Part shown: in pieces, positions 17,334-25,385 of the stretch
How the letters are laid out: each line of letters begins with the position of its first letter
Numbering within the stretch: position 1 is the first letter of the stretch
Source of the DNA: Thiomonas sp. X19
GTDB taxonomy: Bacteria > Pseudomonadota > Gammaproteobacteria > Burkholderiales > Burkholderiaceae_C
Direction of reading: 5' to 3'
NCBI RefSeq assembly: GCF_900089495.1
Contig: NZ_LT605203.1
Location: 4,557,944-4,621,943, forward strand
DNA: 64,000 nucleotides
Notes under the pieces: model-generated
Databases searched by the model: none
What the model was told of the DNA's origin: nothing
Seen by the model: the letters and a program-made list of their open reading frames with translations, nothing else
Position numbers and translations under genes: made by a program

Positions 17334-17822
17334 ATGTCGAAAGAAACATCCGATCTCCTGCAGGATTCCTACGTACGCCGCATGATCGACATCGTGCAGA
17401 GCGACGGGCGCATCACGGTGCAGGCGCTCGCCGACTCGATCGGACTGTCGGCGCCCCCGTGCTGGCGGAGGTTGCGGGATATGGAGGAAAGCGGCCTGAT
17501 CGTCCGTTATGCCGCACTCCTTGACCGCACGAAGTTGGGCCTGGACTCGTGCATGTTTACGCAGGTGAGTCTGGAGAAGCACTCTGAGGCTGTCGTCGCC
17601 GATTTCGAGCGGGCCGTGCGCGCAGCACCGGAAATCCAGGAGTGCTGGGTCATCACCGGCGACGCGGACTACCTGTTAAAGATCTACGTGCCAGATGCGC
17701 AGGCATTCGATCGTTTCGTCTCGCGCTTCATGCTCAAGATCAAGGGCGTGCGCCAGTTGAAGACAGCGGTGGCGTTGCGCGAAGTCAAGCTGGAAACCCG
17801 GCTCCAATTGCCGAGTGGATGA
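17334..17822 (+). CDS. Lrp/AsnC-family transcriptional regulator
   Basis: An N-terminal helix-turn-helix (RITVQALADSIGLSAPPCWR) and a C-terminal RAM/AsnC ligand domain (VQECWVITGDADYLLKIYV-type segment, IQECWVITGDADYLLKIYV here) identify the family, which senses amino acids. The start at 17334 gives 162 residues, the usual size; a longer frame from 17283 is unsupported. It is divergent from the binding-protein operon and probably controls it in response to an amino acid or derivative. Confidence 0.9.
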   Translation: MSKETSDLLQDSYVRRMIDIVQSDGRITVQALADSIGLSAPPCWRRLRDMEESGLIVRYAALLDRTKLGLDSCMFTQVSLEKHSEAVVADFERAVRAAPEIQECWVITGDADYLLKIYVPDAQAFDRFVSRFMLKIKGVRQLKTAVALREVKLETRLQLPSG

Positions 17823-17848
17823 ATGGGACGAGGTGTGGCACTGCAGCC

Positions 17849-18034
17849 TCATCTGTCGATGTAGGGCGAAGGACGTGCATGGAAAGTTCTCGTTCTTCCG
17901 AAGCTCAGGGCCGCAATCTTCGTCTGCTGGAACTTCAAATCCGCCTGCATGCGGGCAATGACCGTACGCGCGTACTGCGCCGCCGGATCGTCGCCCAGGG
18001 CTTGGAGTCGGTCGGTATCCAGAGCGTCAAGCAT
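17849..18034 (-). pseudogene. IS66 transposase TnpC, N-terminal fragment
   Basis: From ATG 18034 the frame reads MLDALDTDRLQALGDDPAAQ and then QADLKFQQTKIAALSF, typical of the coiled N-terminus of IS66 TnpC, in the correct order after tnpB. Similarity fades near 17900, after which the frame continues only about 15 unrelated residues. Almost all of the about 500-residue transposase is missing, so the element cannot move by itself. Confidence 0.65.
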
Positions 18035-18105
18035 GGGCAGATTCTCTCGCGTGCGCGCGCGAGAAGGGGGAATTGCCCGGATCGACAAACGCTTGGGCTT
18101 GGGGG

Positions 18106-18447
18106 TTACACCACGGCAATGGCGCTGGCGGTGGCGTGCGCGCTCATGCGCTGCCACGGCAGCCCGGCCACCAACCAGCGCCATTGCTGCTCGCTCAGGT
18201 GCAGCGCCTCACGGTCGTCCTGCGGCCAGACAAACCGGCCTTCTTGCAATCGGCGCGTGCACAGCCAGAGTCCCGCTCCATCAAACACGAGCACTTTCAG
18301 CCGGGTGGCGCGGCGGTTGGCAAACACATAGGCATGGTCGCGTTGCGCTGAGCCAAACCGGGCCACAACCTGCCCCAGCAGGCTATCCATCCCGCCGCGC
18401 AGATCACTGGCGCCCACGGCCAGCCAGATGGCCTCAATGCGCAGCAT
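18106..18447 (-). CDS. tnpB: IS66 accessory protein TnpB
   Basis: The 113-residue product begins MLRIEAIWLAVGASDLRGGM and continues HAYVFANRRATRLKVLVFDG, GLWLCTRRLQEGRFVWP: the standard IS66 Orf2 (TnpB, PF05717) signature. It is needed with TnpA and TnpC for transposition; its biochemical role is not settled. The full length appears intact although the transposase downstream is truncated. Confidence 0.92.
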   Translation of the reverse strand: MLRIEAIWLAVGASDLRGGMDSLLGQVVARFGSAQRDHAYVFANRRATRLKVLVFDGAGLWLCTRRLQEGRFVWPQDDREALHLSEQQWRWLVAGLPWQRMSAHATASAIAVV

Positions 18448-18450
18448 GGC

Positions 18451-18819
18451 TTATCCCAGCCAGGCCTGCAGCCACTGCGCGCACTCGGCTGCGTGGGCCA
18501 CGGGCCAGTCGATCTGGGCGCGGCGCTGGGCCACCTCGCAGGTGATGCGGGCGTGTCCGGGATGGGGGCTTCCATCCGCAGCCGCAGCGGGGGACGGGTT
18601 GCAGTGGGCGCGCACGAAGGCGCTGCGCCGTGGCGGCAGGGCCAGCCCCGCGCGTTGCGCGCGCCAACGCGGTGCGCTCGACAGCCAGCCGCGCAGTTGC
18701 CCGTAGCCCAGCCCCTTGCTCTGCGCAAACGCTTCAGCCTTCATCCCGCTGGCTTTGAGTTCATCAAGAATCGCCAGAATCTCATCAATCCGCTCTTCAC
18801 TGAGTTTGTCTGATCGCAT
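18451..18819 (-). CDS. tnpA: IS66 accessory protein TnpA
   Basis: The frame from ATG 18819 (GGAGG lies just upstream) reads MRSDKLSEERIDEILAILDE, then LKASGMKAEAFAQSKGLGYG and QLRGWLSSAPRW, a helix-turn-helix of the IS66 Orf1 type. It ends 3 bp before tnpB. The middle is proline/alanine-rich. Confidence 0.85.
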   Translation of the reverse strand: MRSDKLSEERIDEILAILDELKASGMKAEAFAQSKGLGYGQLRGWLSSAPRWRAQRAGLALPPRRSAFVRAHCNPSPAAAADGSPHPGHARITCEVAQRRAQIDWPVAHAAECAQWLQAWLG

Positions 18820-18888
18820 GGAGCCTCCGAAAAAACTCAAGCTTCACTTAGCACAGACTCATTGAAAAGATGGGTTCGGCGGACGCAT

Positions 18889-19446
18889 ACCGTGCAGCTG
18901 ATCGACATGCTGCGCAAGGTGGCGCCTGATCTGGCCGATCCAGGAACCACCGCATTGCAGGAGGATGCATTGGCGGACATCGCGGCAGGGCGTGCCGCGC
19001 TGGCCGCGTTCATGCAGGTCCAGGTGGATGCAACGCGGGAGTTTTCGCGGACGCTGCTGGAGGGTAAGCTGACGGAAGCGGAGCTGGTCCTGCATGCCTG
19101 CCCGGCCTGTGGCGGCGCACGCTGCGTGCAGCGCACCAGCAAAGCTGGGAGTATGTACCACCGTTGCCTGGACTGCGAGGCGGCATTCGGGGATGATGGT
19201 GGCAAGCCGGGGAAACGGTTCGAGGACAGGCCGGCGGGCGACGGCGGGCAGAAGATATCGAGCGCTGGCGCTGCCGGCCCGAAATGCCCGAGCTGCAAGA
19301 AGCCCACGTTCAAGAACGAAACCAAGACCGGCAAGGCGTACTACCGGTGCGGCGCGTGCAAAGGCGCCTGGTGGCCGGACCGCAAGGATGAAGGCAAGCT
19401 TGGGGGGAAGTGGGAGGGCAGGCTTGAGCTTGGTCGTAGAACCTAG
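18889..19446 (+). pseudogene. Second topB copy, C-terminal third only
   Basis: The frame encodes the same C-terminal end as the intact topB (VQLIDMLRKVAPDLADPGTT; both zinc-ribbon modules with all cysteines; CKGAWWPDRKDEGKLG), but with many substitutions, so it is not a recent duplication. The rest of the gene is missing upstream, where the IS66 remnant begins. It comes from a related element that once occupied this spot. Confidence 0.85.
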
Positions 19447-19455
19447 AATCGACCC

Positions 19456-19618
19456 ATGTCCCAATCCTTTGTCGATCTGCTAAAACTTATCGACACGCGC
19501 AAGGCGCAGCTCGACGCCCTGCGCCCGCTACCGCCCGCAACGGTCGCCAGTCTGCATGACAAACAAGCGCTGGAGTGGACGTACAACTCCAACGCCATTG
19601 AGGGCAACACCCTCAGTG
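19456..19618 (+). pseudogene. Second fic copy, N-terminal fragment
   Basis: The first 53 or so codons match the intact Fic protein (MSQSFVDLLKLIDTRKAQLD, SNAIEGNTL), and the upstream CCTAGAATCGACC is also shared with copy 1. The frame is cut at about 19615, where the convergent LysR gene of cargo 2 ends. The Fic catalytic motif is lost. Confidence 0.85.
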
Positions 19619-20569
19619 TCACAATGTTGCTCCGACGTGAACGGAGGTCGGCTCTTTGTCCGGGCGCAGAGCGGCCACGAGATAGTCGATGAGCACGCGA
19701 GTTTTCGGCGCGGTATATCGCGACTTGGTAAACAAGAGGTAAGCCATACCCTGGTAGTTGGTATCAAAGGACCAATCCGGCAACAAGCGGACGACCCTTC
19801 CTGCTGCCAAGGCCGCGTGTGCGACGAAATCGGGCACGCAGCCAATTCCGAGTCCGGCCTCAACTGCTGCGAGACGCATTTCGCTGTGATTCAACGTGTA
19901 CCGCCCAGCGACGACGACTTCTACGCTGTCCTCGGCACGCACAAAACGCCACCGACTGTCTCGTTCTTGCTCCCCAATTGCCAGGCAGCTGTGACCCATG
20001 AGGTCTTCAGGCGTTCGCACTGGCGAATGGGCAGAGATGTAGGCAGGGCTAGCCAGCAACAATTGCTTCACTGGCATCAATGCGCGCGCGATCATGCCCT
20101 GCGGAGGGTCGTCCGTCAGTCGGAGCACTAGGTCCATCCCCTCGCGCAAAGGATCGACCACGCGGTCGACTACCAACAAATGCACGTCTACAGCCGGGTG
20201 CTTCGTGAGGAAGTCCAGCAGCAACGGCTGCAGCACGTGGCGTGAGAATGCCTTGGGCGCACTGATGCGAACCAGCCCCTTTGGCGCCCCGATATGACCC
20301 TCGGCGACCTGAAGTGTTGCCTGAGCCGCAGCAACCATGGCACGGCCGTGTTCCAGAACGGCGAGCCCGGCGTCGGTCAGACGTAGCTGGCGTGTTGTCC
20401 TCTGCAAGAGGGCCACGCCCATGGCCTTCTCGAGACGTGCAACTTGTCGGCTTACAGCAGAAGGCGTCACTCCGAGCAGCCTTGCAGCGGCCGAGAAGCT
20501 GCCTGCTTCCGCGACGCGGACGAAAGCGACCATCTCCTGCATCACCTCCAAGAAATTATCTGTTCTCAC
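19619..20569 (-). CDS. LysR-family regulator of cargo 2
   Basis: An N-terminal winged helix (FVRVAEAGSFSAAARLLGVT, PSAVSRQVARLEKAMGVALL) and a substrate-binding domain are complete. I choose GTG 20569, with AAGGAG 9 bases upstream, giving the common LysR start before FLEVMQEMVAFVRV. It is divergent from the three-gene operon at 20661-23553, with 91 bp between, and most likely regulates it in response to a pathway metabolite. It resembles the CrgA/DmlR-type subgroup. Confidence 0.9.
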   Translation of the reverse strand: MRTDNFLEVMQEMVAFVRVAEAGSFSAAARLLGVTPSAVSRQVARLEKAMGVALLQRTTRQLRLTDAGLAVLEHGRAMVAAAQATLQVAEGHIGAPKGLVRISAPKAFSRHVLQPLLLDFLTKHPAVDVHLLVVDRVVDPLREGMDLVLRLTDDPPQGMIARALMPVKQLLLASPAYISAHSPVRTPEDLMGHSCLAIGEQERDSRWRFVRAEDSVEVVVAGRYTLNHSEMRLAAVEAGLGIGCVPDFVAHAALAAGRVVRLLPDWSFDTNYQGMAYLLFTKSRYTAPKTRVLIDYLVAALRPDKEPTSVHVGATL

Positions 20570-20660
20570 CAGGCACAACTCCTTTTCTGCGATCCAGTCT
20601 AGTCAATGGAGAGCCCTCGACGAACAATCCTTCTTGCCAACAAAACGACGGAGGGATGGC

Positions 20661-21872
20661 ATGCCGACGCGCATTATTCGAAGCTTTGCAGACCTTGATG
20701 CGATGCAAGGTCGGGTCGGCCACGTGCTCACCCTTTTTAGCGGGGGACTGGATAGCAGCTACGTCCTGAAAGAGCTGGTGCAGCGCAAACTGCGTGTCAC
20801 GGCCCTGTCGGTGGACGTGGGTGAAGGTTGCCAGCTGCAGGATCTCCAAGAGATCACCGCGTTTTTTGGCGTCGATCTGAAGGTGGTTGACGCCAAGGAA
20901 GAATTTGCCGCCGAGGCGGTGGCGCCGGCCATCTGCGCCCAGGCACGGTACCTTGGAACCTACCCGGTCAGCTCTTCGCTGTCTCGACCGATTCTGGCCA
21001 AGATTGCGGTCAATGTGGCACGAGAATTGGGTTGTGACGCAATCATTCATGCGGCCAATCAGTCTCAGAACAGCCTACGCAGACTGAACGGTGCCATCGA
21101 GCAGCTGGATTTCGACGGATGCTATGGGACGCCTTACGAGCGTTCTGTTCTGACTCGCGATGAAAAGATCGAGGCGCTGCGGGTACTGGGCCTGACGCGC
21201 TTTCAGGCGCGTGGCATCAGCGGCGATGCAAACCTTTGGTGCCGAGAATTCGAATCTGGATCACTCGACAACCCTGAAGGATTCTGGGCCCCGCCATCCT
21301 TGTTTGAATGGACCCGTCGCAGGGAAGGCGATGTTCCCAGTTGCGAACTGCAAATCGAGTTTCGCAAGGGGCGCCCGTCGGCGGTGAACGGCAGGCAGAT
21401 GGAACTCGTCCCCCTGATTGCACACCTCAACGACGCTGTGGGCGCCTTCCAGATCGGTCGCTACAGCGGACTCGAGCACTTAGCCGGTGGCGAGAAGGTG
21501 CTGGAGATTCGAGAGGCGCCAGCGGCAACCGTGTTGATGGATGCCTACCGGCAACTGGAGACAGCTGTCCTGGACGCCGAGCTACTTCGAGAGAAGGTCT
21601 CTTTGGAGATGTTGTGGACGCGGGAAGCAGTCGAGGGACGCTGGTTCGGACCATTGCGCTTGTGCGTCGACGCGTTCATCCGACACGCGTCGGAAAAGGT
21701 CACTGGAACCGTCACGTATCAGCTCCGCCAAGGTGCGATGGACATCTGCGCCATCAAGGCACCGCATCCGCTCTATCTGACCGACCGAGACGGTTGGGAA
21801 AAGTCGTTGGTCGATGATGTGTTTCAGCCACCGAACCCGACCAACCGTCGGCACGAGGAGGCGCTGGCATGA
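20661..21872 (+). CDS. Argininosuccinate-synthase-like ligase
   Basis: The 403-residue protein has the ATP-pyrophosphatase loop TLFSGGLDSSYVLKEL (residues about 24-39), GTYPVSSSLSRPILAKIAVN, and ISGDANLWCREFESGSLDNP, matching ArgG-family order and length. ArgG adenylates the ureido group of citrulline and joins it to aspartate. The aspartate-side residues seem kept (AANQSQNSLRRLN), but the usual KSRGxYE segment near the citrulline site is replaced by GGEKVLEIREAPAAT, so the acceptor probably differs. GGAGGG precedes the ATG. First gene of a coupled operon with a dioxygenase and an exporter; a biosynthetic rather than arginine role is inferred. Confidence 0.8.
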   Translation: MPTRIIRSFADLDAMQGRVGHVLTLFSGGLDSSYVLKELVQRKLRVTALSVDVGEGCQLQDLQEITAFFGVDLKVVDAKEEFAAEAVAPAICAQARYLGTYPVSSSLSRPILAKIAVNVARELGCDAIIHAANQSQNSLRRLNGAIEQLDFDGCYGTPYERSVLTRDEKIEALRVLGLTRFQARGISGDANLWCREFESGSLDNPEGFWAPPSLFEWTRRREGDVPSCELQIEFRKGRPSAVNGRQMELVPLIAHLNDAVGAFQIGRYSGLEHLAGGEKVLEIREAPAATVLMDAYRQLETAVLDAELLREKVSLEMLWTREAVEGRWFGPLRLCVDAFIRHASEKVTGTVTYQLRQGAMDICAIKAPHPLYLTDRDGWEKSLVDDVFQPPNPTNRRHEEALA

Positions 21873-22621
21873 ACATGGCGGCATTGACGAACCGCCCGCT
21901 GGAGTCTGTCCTTGTCGAGGGCCTTGGTCGTCATCTCCACGAGCAGCATTTCCTGTTCCTTGGTGGTGATGCTCTAAGCGGCATCCTCGCGGTCACGCCT
22001 GATGACATTGCGGCCTTTTCCAAGCACTGGTCGAGTCTCACGCTGGATCGACACATGGGGGATGGTGGCACGTATCGATACCGTCGCTACGGCGCGTTCG
22101 ACTCGCCGCAGGGGATTCGCCGTCGCCGGTTGCCTCACGGTCCCTACGAACAACCGAAGTACGTCAACGGCCTCAATGGGGGTGTCGCTCGGCTGTTCGA
22201 TCCGCTGGAGAGCAGCTTCGTCTCCGACCCGCTCCTCAATCGTTTGCTGGACTGGTTGACGTTCCTCTACGACCAATGTGAGGGGGTGCCCCGGCACTGG
22301 AATATCCGACTGCACCCCTACCGAATCGTTGCGAACTCAGCGCAGGCGGGAAATCCCACGCCGGAAGGGTTGCACCGTGACGGTGTGGACTACATCGTCA
22401 GCATGCTGGTGCAGCGCAACAACGTCAAGGGCGGGGAGACCACCGTCACCGACAACCAGGGACAGGTGTTGTGGCAGCGCACGCTGCAACGGCCGCTTGA
22501 CATCATGATCGGCCAGGATGCGCAAACCAAGCATTCGGTTACGCCGGTGTTACCGGCTGAGACGGGCGTCGAGGCATGGCGGGACGTGCTGGTGGTCGCC
22601 TTTTCAAAGGTTGCACCATGA
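21869..22621 (+). CDS. 2OG-Fe(II) dioxygenase, free amino-acid hydroxylase type
   Basis: The 250-residue protein fits the 2OG-Fe_Oxy_2 family (PF10014), which includes isoleucine dioxygenase IDO: GTYRYRRYGAF, then EGLHRDGVDYIVSMLVQRNN, VKGGETTV. Iron ligands are visible as His169, Asp171 and His222 (TKHSVTPV). These enzymes hydroxylate free amino acids using 2-oxoglutarate and O2. The ATG overlaps the ligase stop by 4 bp and has AGGAGG upstream; the stop overlaps the exporter start. Likely substrate: an aliphatic or ureido amino acid used or made by the ligase; unproven. Confidence 0.85.
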   Translation: MNMAALTNRPLESVLVEGLGRHLHEQHFLFLGGDALSGILAVTPDDIAAFSKHWSSLTLDRHMGDGGTYRYRRYGAFDSPQGIRRRRLPHGPYEQPKYVNGLNGGVARLFDPLESSFVSDPLLNRLLDWLTFLYDQCEGVPRHWNIRLHPYRIVANSAQAGNPTPEGLHRDGVDYIVSMLVQRNNVKGGETTVTDNQGQVLWQRTLQRPLDIMIGQDAQTKHSVTPVLPAETGVEAWRDVLVVAFSKVAP

Positions 22622-23553
22622 CAGCGTCAACACCCAATGCCAGTGCGAAGGCGGTCGGCACACGCTTCGGCTCTCGCTCGCCTTTCGGAACGATCGAGTT
22701 GCTCTTGCTCCTGGTCGCGATCGTGTGGGGGGGCAGCTACAGCGCGACCAAGGTCGCGACCGAGCAAGTGCCGGTGCTGCAATTCCTCGTGTTGCGGTTT
22801 GGTCTCACGTTCTTGTTGCTCTTGCCGGCTCTGCGCGGGCTTGCCGTCGCGTCATGGCCAGGAGCACTTGCGGGGGCCTCGCTGCTTGGCGCCAACCTCC
22901 TGGCCGTGTTCGTTTGTGAAACCTTCGGGGTGTCACTCACAACGGCTTCCAACGCCGCGTTCCTCATCAGCTTGTGCGTCGTGTTTACGCCGCTGTGCGA
23001 ATGGTGGCTGCTGGGCGACCGGCCGGACGGATCTGTCTTCGCCGCTTCAGGGGTCTCACTGTTGGGCGCGGTCTTGCTTGCTTACCAGCAGCACGGCGGA
23101 CACGTTTCACCGCTTGCCATTGGCGACGCGCTGATGGTGGCAGCTGCCTTTCTGCGCGGGGTCATGGTGACTCTGACCCGCCGCCATGGTCGGCGCTACC
23201 GCCTCCCGGCGCTGACCATGACTGCAATACAGATGGGCGTGATGACCCTTGGGTCGGCACTCCTGATGCTCTTGGTACCCGGTCCCGACTGGGCTCCATT
23301 TCCTTCTAGTGGATCATTTTGGGGTGCGACGGCGTTTTTGGTGATCGCGTGCACCCTTCTGGCGTTCTTTGTCCAGAACTACGCGGCCTCGCGCACTAGT
23401 CCATCTCGAGTGGCGTTGCTCATGGGGAGTGAGCCCCTTTGGGGAGCTTTGATTGCCGTGATCTGGTTGGGTGAGCGCTTAACGCTAATCGGCTGGGCGG
23501 GCGGATTGCTCATCGTGGTTTCCGCTTGGTGGGTGACGCGGCCGAAGGGTTGA
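22618..23553 (+). CDS. EamA/RhtA-type exporter
   Basis: Ten hydrophobic helices in two EamA repeats over 311 residues (IELLLLLVAIVWGGSYSATK; LMGSEPLWGALIAVIWLGER is the typical EamA end motif). Members such as RhtA export amino acids and analogues. The start overlaps the dioxygenase stop (ATGA), so product export is likely the third step of the pathway. Pairing of a PF10014 hydroxylase with a DMT exporter is known from the isoleucine dioxygenase operon type. Confidence 0.88.
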   Translation: MTASTPNASAKAVGTRFGSRSPFGTIELLLLLVAIVWGGSYSATKVATEQVPVLQFLVLRFGLTFLLLLPALRGLAVASWPGALAGASLLGANLLAVFVCETFGVSLTTASNAAFLISLCVVFTPLCEWWLLGDRPDGSVFAASGVSLLGAVLLAYQQHGGHVSPLAIGDALMVAAAFLRGVMVTLTRRHGRRYRLPALTMTAIQMGVMTLGSALLMLLVPGPDWAPFPSSGSFWGATAFLVIACTLLAFFVQNYAASRTSPSRVALLMGSEPLWGALIAVIWLGERLTLIGWAGGLLIVVSAWWVTRPKG

Positions 23554-23701
23554 AACCAAACGGTTTGTAGCTTGAGGTCCAGTTCAAGTTTGAGCCCCAC
23601 AATTGGACGTAGTTCAGGATGCTCATTTATGCAGAGTGGTAGCGCTCGCCTGGCGCTGAGCGAGTATGGGGGCGGCGCGGCATCGAACGCCATCGCTATT
23701 A

Positions 23702-24862
23702 TCAATTCACGGCCCTCACCACACTTACCCCCATCAACCGCGCCCAAGCCCGCGTGCTCGCGTCCTGAATCCCCGGCGCTGCGCTCCCAGGTGCAGCCCA
23801 CCACGCATTGGACTGCGCCAGAATCACCGTTGGCCGCTGCCACAGCGCCTCAAGCCACGTCCACGGCTGTACTTGCTCCACGCAAATCGCGGTCCACACA
23901 CGCTCTCCGTCAAGATCGAACACCCGCTGCCACCAGGCCGGGCGCAAGGTGCGCGGATTCCACGGCTGCCAGTCGCCGCCCAGCAGCAGGCCTGCAGCCT
24001 GTGCGATGGGAACCGGATCAGCGTATCCATGTTCGACCCGCACCAGGGCATCGCGCGCACCCATCTGCGCCCCGAGCAGCCAGATTTGCCCCGGCGGCAC
24101 CGCCGCAGCGAACTGCGCCTTGGTGCCGTCGTACCAGTTCGGCAGGATGGCTTCAGGAAACACCAGCACGCGCGCACCAGCGCCCTGATCGAGCCCGGAG
24201 GCGATCACGGCTTGATTGTTGGCAATGTCGGCGAAGACATTGCCGTTGTCCGGCCTGATCTGCGTTTGTATGCCGACCCAGCCTTTTGGCGAAGCCGGAG
24301 TGAGCCCCACCCCAAGCCTGACTGCTGCGGCGGCATTCGCCAAGACCGCGCACACCAGCAGCGGAACGAGAACCCGGCGTGAACCATCCCAGTCGCGCAA
24401 AGCCAGCGGAAGGATGACCGCGAGAGCCAGCAGACATAGCACGCCGATCCATCCCATCCCCGGGAACAGCACGCCCGCTGCATTCATCGGCGAGAGCCAG
24501 CCGATCACGCCCAACGGGGGCAGGGCGGTCAGCAACAGCGCGGCCAACAAACCGCCGCGCCGAGGCGGCAGAGCCCACGGCAAAGACAACGCCACGGCCG
24601 CCCCTGCCCACGCAGCCCAGGCCATCAAGGCGTGATGTTCCCCCCAATAGCCCAACACCGCCGAAACGATAGGCCAGCAGCCCACCGCGTAATAGGCCAG
24701 CGCCACCCCGAACCGCCGCCGCACCGTGCCGCTTCCCGCCACCAGCAAGGGAAGACACAGCGACGCCAGCGGCCCAAGGAGGCCGGAACCACCCCACAGC
24801 CAGGCGCTGCCGGCAACCGCCGCGACGGGGATCGGCCATTCACTTGCCAGCACGCGGCGCAT
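23702..24862 (-). CDS. traB: TraB-like conjugation protein (apolipoprotein acyltransferase-like)
   Basis: The N-terminal 170 residues hold about six membrane helices, and the C-terminal half is a nitrilase-like domain with VLVFPEAILPNWYDG (glutamate) and WTAICVEQVQPWTWLE (cysteine), as in Lnt and RP4 TraB. The lysine of the triad is not obvious. TraB is needed for IncP pilus formation. It overlaps the TraM-like gene by 23 bp and ends a minus-strand tra operon (traK-L-M-B). Confidence 0.85.
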   Translation of the reverse strand: MRRVLASEWPIPVAAVAGSAWLWGGSGLLGPLASLCLPLLVAGSGTVRRRFGVALAYYAVGCWPIVSAVLGYWGEHHALMAWAAWAGAAVALSLPWALPPRRGGLLAALLLTALPPLGVIGWLSPMNAAGVLFPGMGWIGVLCLLALAVILPLALRDWDGSRRVLVPLLVCAVLANAAAAVRLGVGLTPASPKGWVGIQTQIRPDNGNVFADIANNQAVIASGLDQGAGARVLVFPEAILPNWYDGTKAQFAAAVPPGQIWLLGAQMGARDALVRVEHGYADPVPIAQAAGLLLGGDWQPWNPRTLRPAWWQRVFDLDGERVWTAICVEQVQPWTWLEALWQRPTVILAQSNAWWAAPGSAAPGIQDASTRAWARLMGVSVVRAVN

Positions 24863-25385
24863 GGTCAGGGGCCGTCAGCTTCTGAATCATCTGCTGCTGC
24901 ATCTGCACCGTCGGCTCCAACTGGCGCTTACCCCACCACGAACCGACAAACAGCGCGACGGCGATGACCACGCCCAGGAGCGCCATCGAGGCCAGAGAAA
25001 TCGGCTCCCGCAAGGCGCTGGTCACCGCCTCTCTCACCGCCGTCCTGACCACCCCCTCATCCACCTTCGCGCTCACCGGCCGCGCCGCCACCTCCTGCAA
25101 GCCGCGCAAGCCGGCGATCACCGGCGTCAAATCCACAGGCGATGCCTCCGCCTTGCCCGACTCCAGTACCGCCGCCTTCACTGCAGCCAGCACATCCGCC
25201 CTCGGCGTACTGCGCGCCCAGCCCCAAGCAAACAGGGTGACGTGCGGTGCGTTGCTCGGGTCGTCCACCTCGAAGCCGGTGCGCTGCAGGATGCCCAGCA
25301 GCGAACGGACATCCTTCCACTCGTCCTCGGTCGGCAGCCGCCCGAGCACATCCATGAACACCTGTTCCGAATTGCTGTAGGCCAT
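24840..25385 (-). CDS. traM: TraM-like conjugation protein
   Basis: The product has a soluble N-terminal part (FMDVLGRLPTEDEWKDVRSL) and one membrane helix near residues 134-150 (LASMALLGVVIAVALFVGSW), with a short polar tail. Position directly after the ParA-like traL, in the order traK-traL-traM, corresponds to the RP4 leader-region genes beside oriT. The ATG at 25385 overlaps the traL stop. Function in RP4 is in transfer efficiency; sequence similarity alone would not prove the name. Confidence 0.6.
   Translation of the reverse strand: MAYSNSEQVFMDVLGRLPTEDEWKDVRSLLGILQRTGFEVDDPSNAPHVTLFAWGWARSTPRADVLAAVKAAVLESGKAEASPVDLTPVIAGLRGLQEVAARPVSAKVDEGVVRTAVREAVTSALREPISLASMALLGVVIAVALFVGSWWGKRQLEPTVQMQQQMIQKLTAPDHAPRAGK

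Larger units (their letters stand above)
17900..18845 (-). mobile_element. IS66-family insertion sequence remnant
   Basis: tnpA, tnpB and the first 45 codons of tnpC stand in the IS66 order on the minus strand; the distal part is lost. The remnant separates the Lrp gene of cargo 1 from the broken second topB copy, and probably mediated the rearrangement. I could not identify a trustworthy terminal inverted repeat on the right side near 18845. Confidence 0.75.
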
